A program made the position numbers and the translations under genes. Positions 5,511 to 6,430 of a DNA stretch of 6,430 nucleotides are shown piece after piece. The notes beneath the pieces were generated by a model. It was not told the origin of the DNA. It saw nothing but the letters and a program-made list of their open reading frames with translations, and searched no databases. The number at the start of each line of letters is the position of its first letter. Position 1 is the first letter of the stretch. Origin of the DNA: Anaerolineales bacterium (GTDB lineage Bacteria; Chloroflexota; Anaerolineae; Anaerolineales; JABWBV01); contig JALUWE010000530.1 in the NCBI GenBank assembly GCA_027019845.1, forward strand, positions 1 through 6,430, given 5' to 3'.

Positions 5511-5537
5511 TTGTGTGGGTACAATTGTGTGCACAAT
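5511..5537. promoter_or_regulatory. Operator-like repeats upstream of the antitoxin gene
   Basis: ATTGTG-TG-CACAAT is a perfect 6-bp inverted repeat with a 2-bp spacer at 5524-5537. ACAATTGT at 5521-5528 is also a perfect palindrome. TTGTGTG occurs twice in direct orientation, at 5511-5517 and 5525-5531, 14 bp apart. The cluster lies between the -10 element and the antitoxin ribosome binding site, where binding of a Phd-type antitoxin would block transcription. Confidence 0.6.
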
Positions 5538-5538
5538 G

Positions 5539-5566
5539 ATTATAACAGGTCCCCACCTACCCCCAA
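5539..5566 (-). promoter_or_regulatory. Probable promoter of the toxin-antitoxin operon
   Basis: On the minus strand a consensus TATAAT (5539-5544) lies 16 bp downstream of TTGGGG (5561-5566), a partial -35 hexamer. The -10 element contains the TAA stop codon of the HAD gene, so the promoter is embedded in that gene's 3' end. The predicted transcription start near 5532 falls in the inverted repeat and leaves a leader of about 34 nt before the antitoxin ATG. Confidence 0.6.
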
Positions 5567-6157
5567 CCCCCTCAGTGCGCTCACAACTTGCTCCCGGCTC
5601 TGGAAATGGATGGCGTGCATGCCCACTTCCCGCGCCGCGGCCACGTTGGACGCGAAATCGTCGATGAACACAGCCTCCTCGGGCGCGGCCCCCACGCGTC
5701 GCAGCGCGATGTGATAGATGGCCGCCTCCGGTTTGGTCACGCCCTCCTCCGCGGAGACGATGATGTGGTCGAACGCGTCCGCGATGCGCCAGTAGTGCTT
5801 CAGCCCGCCGCGCAGATCGTCGCCCATGTTGCTCAGGATGGCGGTGGTGTAGCGCGGTTGGAGAGCGCGGATGATCGCCACCAACTGGCGGTCGAGCACG
5901 TCGCCGCCGAAGAAAGCCCGCCGGAACGCTTCCACCTCGTCCGCATCCAGCCCCAGCAGCTTGCGCACGTTTTCCCAGTGCTGGGGGGTGGTGATCTGGC
6001 CGAGCTGCCAGGCGCGGCCGGAGTGGCCGCTGAACACGATCTCCTCGAGCTGCTGCACGCTTTTGCCCAACGAGGCGGCCAGCGCGGCGCGCGGCGCGCG
6101 GTCCTCGGTGCGCACCAGCACCCCGCCGAAGTCGAAAATGATTGCCTGGATGGTCAT
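5540..6157 (-). CDS. HAD-superfamily hydrolase, subfamily IA-like
   Basis: This 205-residue cytoplasmic HAD hydrolase probably acts on a small phosphorylated metabolite; its substrate is unknown. Motif I is IIFDFGGVL with the nucleophile D9. Residues about 15-85 form a helical cap. Motif II is ILSN (S109), motif III is the Lys in GVTKPEAAIY (K142), and motif IV is FIDDFASNV (D166/D167). The second Asp of the usual DxD is Gly here (D9-F-G11). This is seen in a known subset of HAD-IA proteins such as YihX-like phosphatases, so activity cannot be excluded. The ATG at 6157 fits the family N terminus but has no Shine-Dalgarno site; the preceding bases are the C-rich complement of a repeat tract. 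The gene ends within the promoter of the toxin-antitoxin operon, 41 bp before the antitoxin start, so read-through into that operon is possible. Confidence 0.9.
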   Translation of the reverse strand: MTIQAIIFDFGGVLVRTEDRAPRAALAASLGKSVQQLEEIVFSGHSGRAWQLGQITTPQHWENVRKLLGLDADEVEAFRRAFFGGDVLDRQLVAIIRALQPRYTTAILSNMGDDLRGGLKHYWRIADAFDHIIVSAEEGVTKPEAAIYHIALRRVGAAPEEAVFIDDFASNVAAAREVGMHAIHFQSREQVVSALRGLGVGGDLL

Positions 6158-6159
6158 GG

Positions 6160-6226
6160 GGATGGGGGATAGGGAGTGGGGATAGGGATAGGGAGTGGGG
6201 ATAGGGATAGGGAGTGGATATTGGGG
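6160..6226. repeat. G-rich tandem repeat abutting the HAD start codon
   Basis: A 19-bp unit, GGGAGTGGGGATAGGGATA, occurs at 6172-6190 and 6191-6209, then decays into GGGAGTGGATATTGGGGATT. G-rich sequence reaches back to the start codon of the HAD gene at 6157. Many GGG runs with short loops on the plus strand give G-quadruplex potential. Confidence 0.9.
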
Positions 6227-6275
6227 ATTGCATCCTGAGCGGAGGGCGAATGGAATTCGCTCGTAGTCGAAGGAT
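6227..6275. repeat. Hairpin repeat element, copy D (exact inverted copy of C)
   Basis: This 49-bp element is, base for base by manual comparison, the reverse complement of copy C at 4016-4064. It starts ATTGCATCCTGAGCGGAGGG and ends CGTAGTCGAAGGAT. It is embedded between two G-rich tandem tracts. With copy C it brackets the HAD, antitoxin, toxin and HEAT-like genes. Confidence 0.92.
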
Positions 6276-6276
6276 G

Positions 6277-6350
6277 GGGATAGGGATAGGGATAGGGATA
6301 GGGAGTGGGGATAGGGAGTGGGGATAGGGATAGGGATAGGGATAGGGAGT
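6277..6350. repeat. (GGGATA)n tandem tract
   Basis: Four GGGATA units (6277-6300) are followed by GGGAGT, one GGGATA (6308-6313) and GGGAGT. Another four GGGATA units (6321-6344) and GGGAGT complete the tract. Four GGG runs with 3-nt ATA loops are a strong G-quadruplex pattern on the plus strand and look telomere-like. I see no gene in 6158-6430. Confidence 0.93.
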
Positions 6351-6357
6351 GGGTAAT

Positions 6358-6401
6358 AGAGTTAGTTCGTACCGAACTCCGGCTGCTCGTGGTCGAAGGA
6401 T
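6358..6401. repeat. Hairpin repeat element, copy E (partial variant)
   Basis: This diverged copy lies in the same orientation as D. It keeps the CTCGTGGTCGAAGGAT end but lacks the ATTGCATCCTGAGCG end. Its core has the perfect inverted repeat AGTTCG-TAC-CGAACT (6364-6378), matching the core type of copy A. The remaining 6402-6430 shows nothing I can assign. Confidence 0.75.
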
Positions 6402-6430
6402 GGGGAATGGGGTTCTGAGTATGTATTTCT

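Noticed and set aside
5499..6233. N-terminal extension of the antitoxin frame
   Set aside because: The frame stays open upstream only as a shadow of the HAD gene. The ATG at 5498 has a ribosome site and matches the Phd/YefM N terminus.
6351..6365. Possible -10 box (TATTAC on the minus strand) upstream of the HAD gene
   Set aside because: It is a poor match with no -35 partner, about 200 bp from the start codon, with repeats in between.

Overview
The window is GC-rich DNA in which every gene I can support lies on the minus strand, so the genes read from right to left. Short repeats fill nearly all the space between operons. GC content, SbcC and FprA-type sequence style, and intergenic tracts made of tiny tandem units plus hairpin elements suggest an environmental bacterium, most likely Chloroflexota (Anaerolineae-like). 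That placement is an impression from pattern recognition, not a phylogenetic result.

In transcription order (right to left) the layout is as follows. (1) 6158-6430 is a repeat field with (GGGATA)n tracts and two hairpin elements. (2) 5540-6157 is a HAD-superfamily hydrolase. (3) 4064-5498 is an overlapping three-gene unit: a Phd/YefM-type antitoxin, a VapC-like PIN-domain toxin and a HEAT-repeat-like protein. It is joined by GTGA and ATGA 4-nt overlaps and has its own promoter and operator-like site at the end of the HAD gene. (4) 3806-4064 is a second repeat field with three hairpin elements and GGGTAATT octamers. (5) 1236-3805 holds a membrane protein of the dolichol/phytol kinase (phosphatidate cytidylyltransferase-like) family, a two-CBS-domain protein and an FprA/adrenodoxin-reductase-type ferredoxin-NADP reductase; the last two are 3 bp apart. 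(6) 998-1238 is a third repeat field with twelve GGGTAATT octamers and a 14-bp pyrimidine repeat. (7) 1-997 is the N-terminal third of SbcC, cut by the window edge.

The individual genes belong to known families, and I see no clear signature of an undescribed system. The less ordinary signals are these. Two identical 49-bp hairpin elements in opposite orientation bracket the HAD-antitoxin-toxin-HEAT block exactly. A HEAT-like gene is translationally coupled to a toxin-antitoxin pair. Tandem repeats with G-quadruplex-type G runs abut start codons that lack a Shine-Dalgarno site. Repeats supply stop codons. SbcC carries an AT-richer, repeat-like in-frame insert between conserved blocks.
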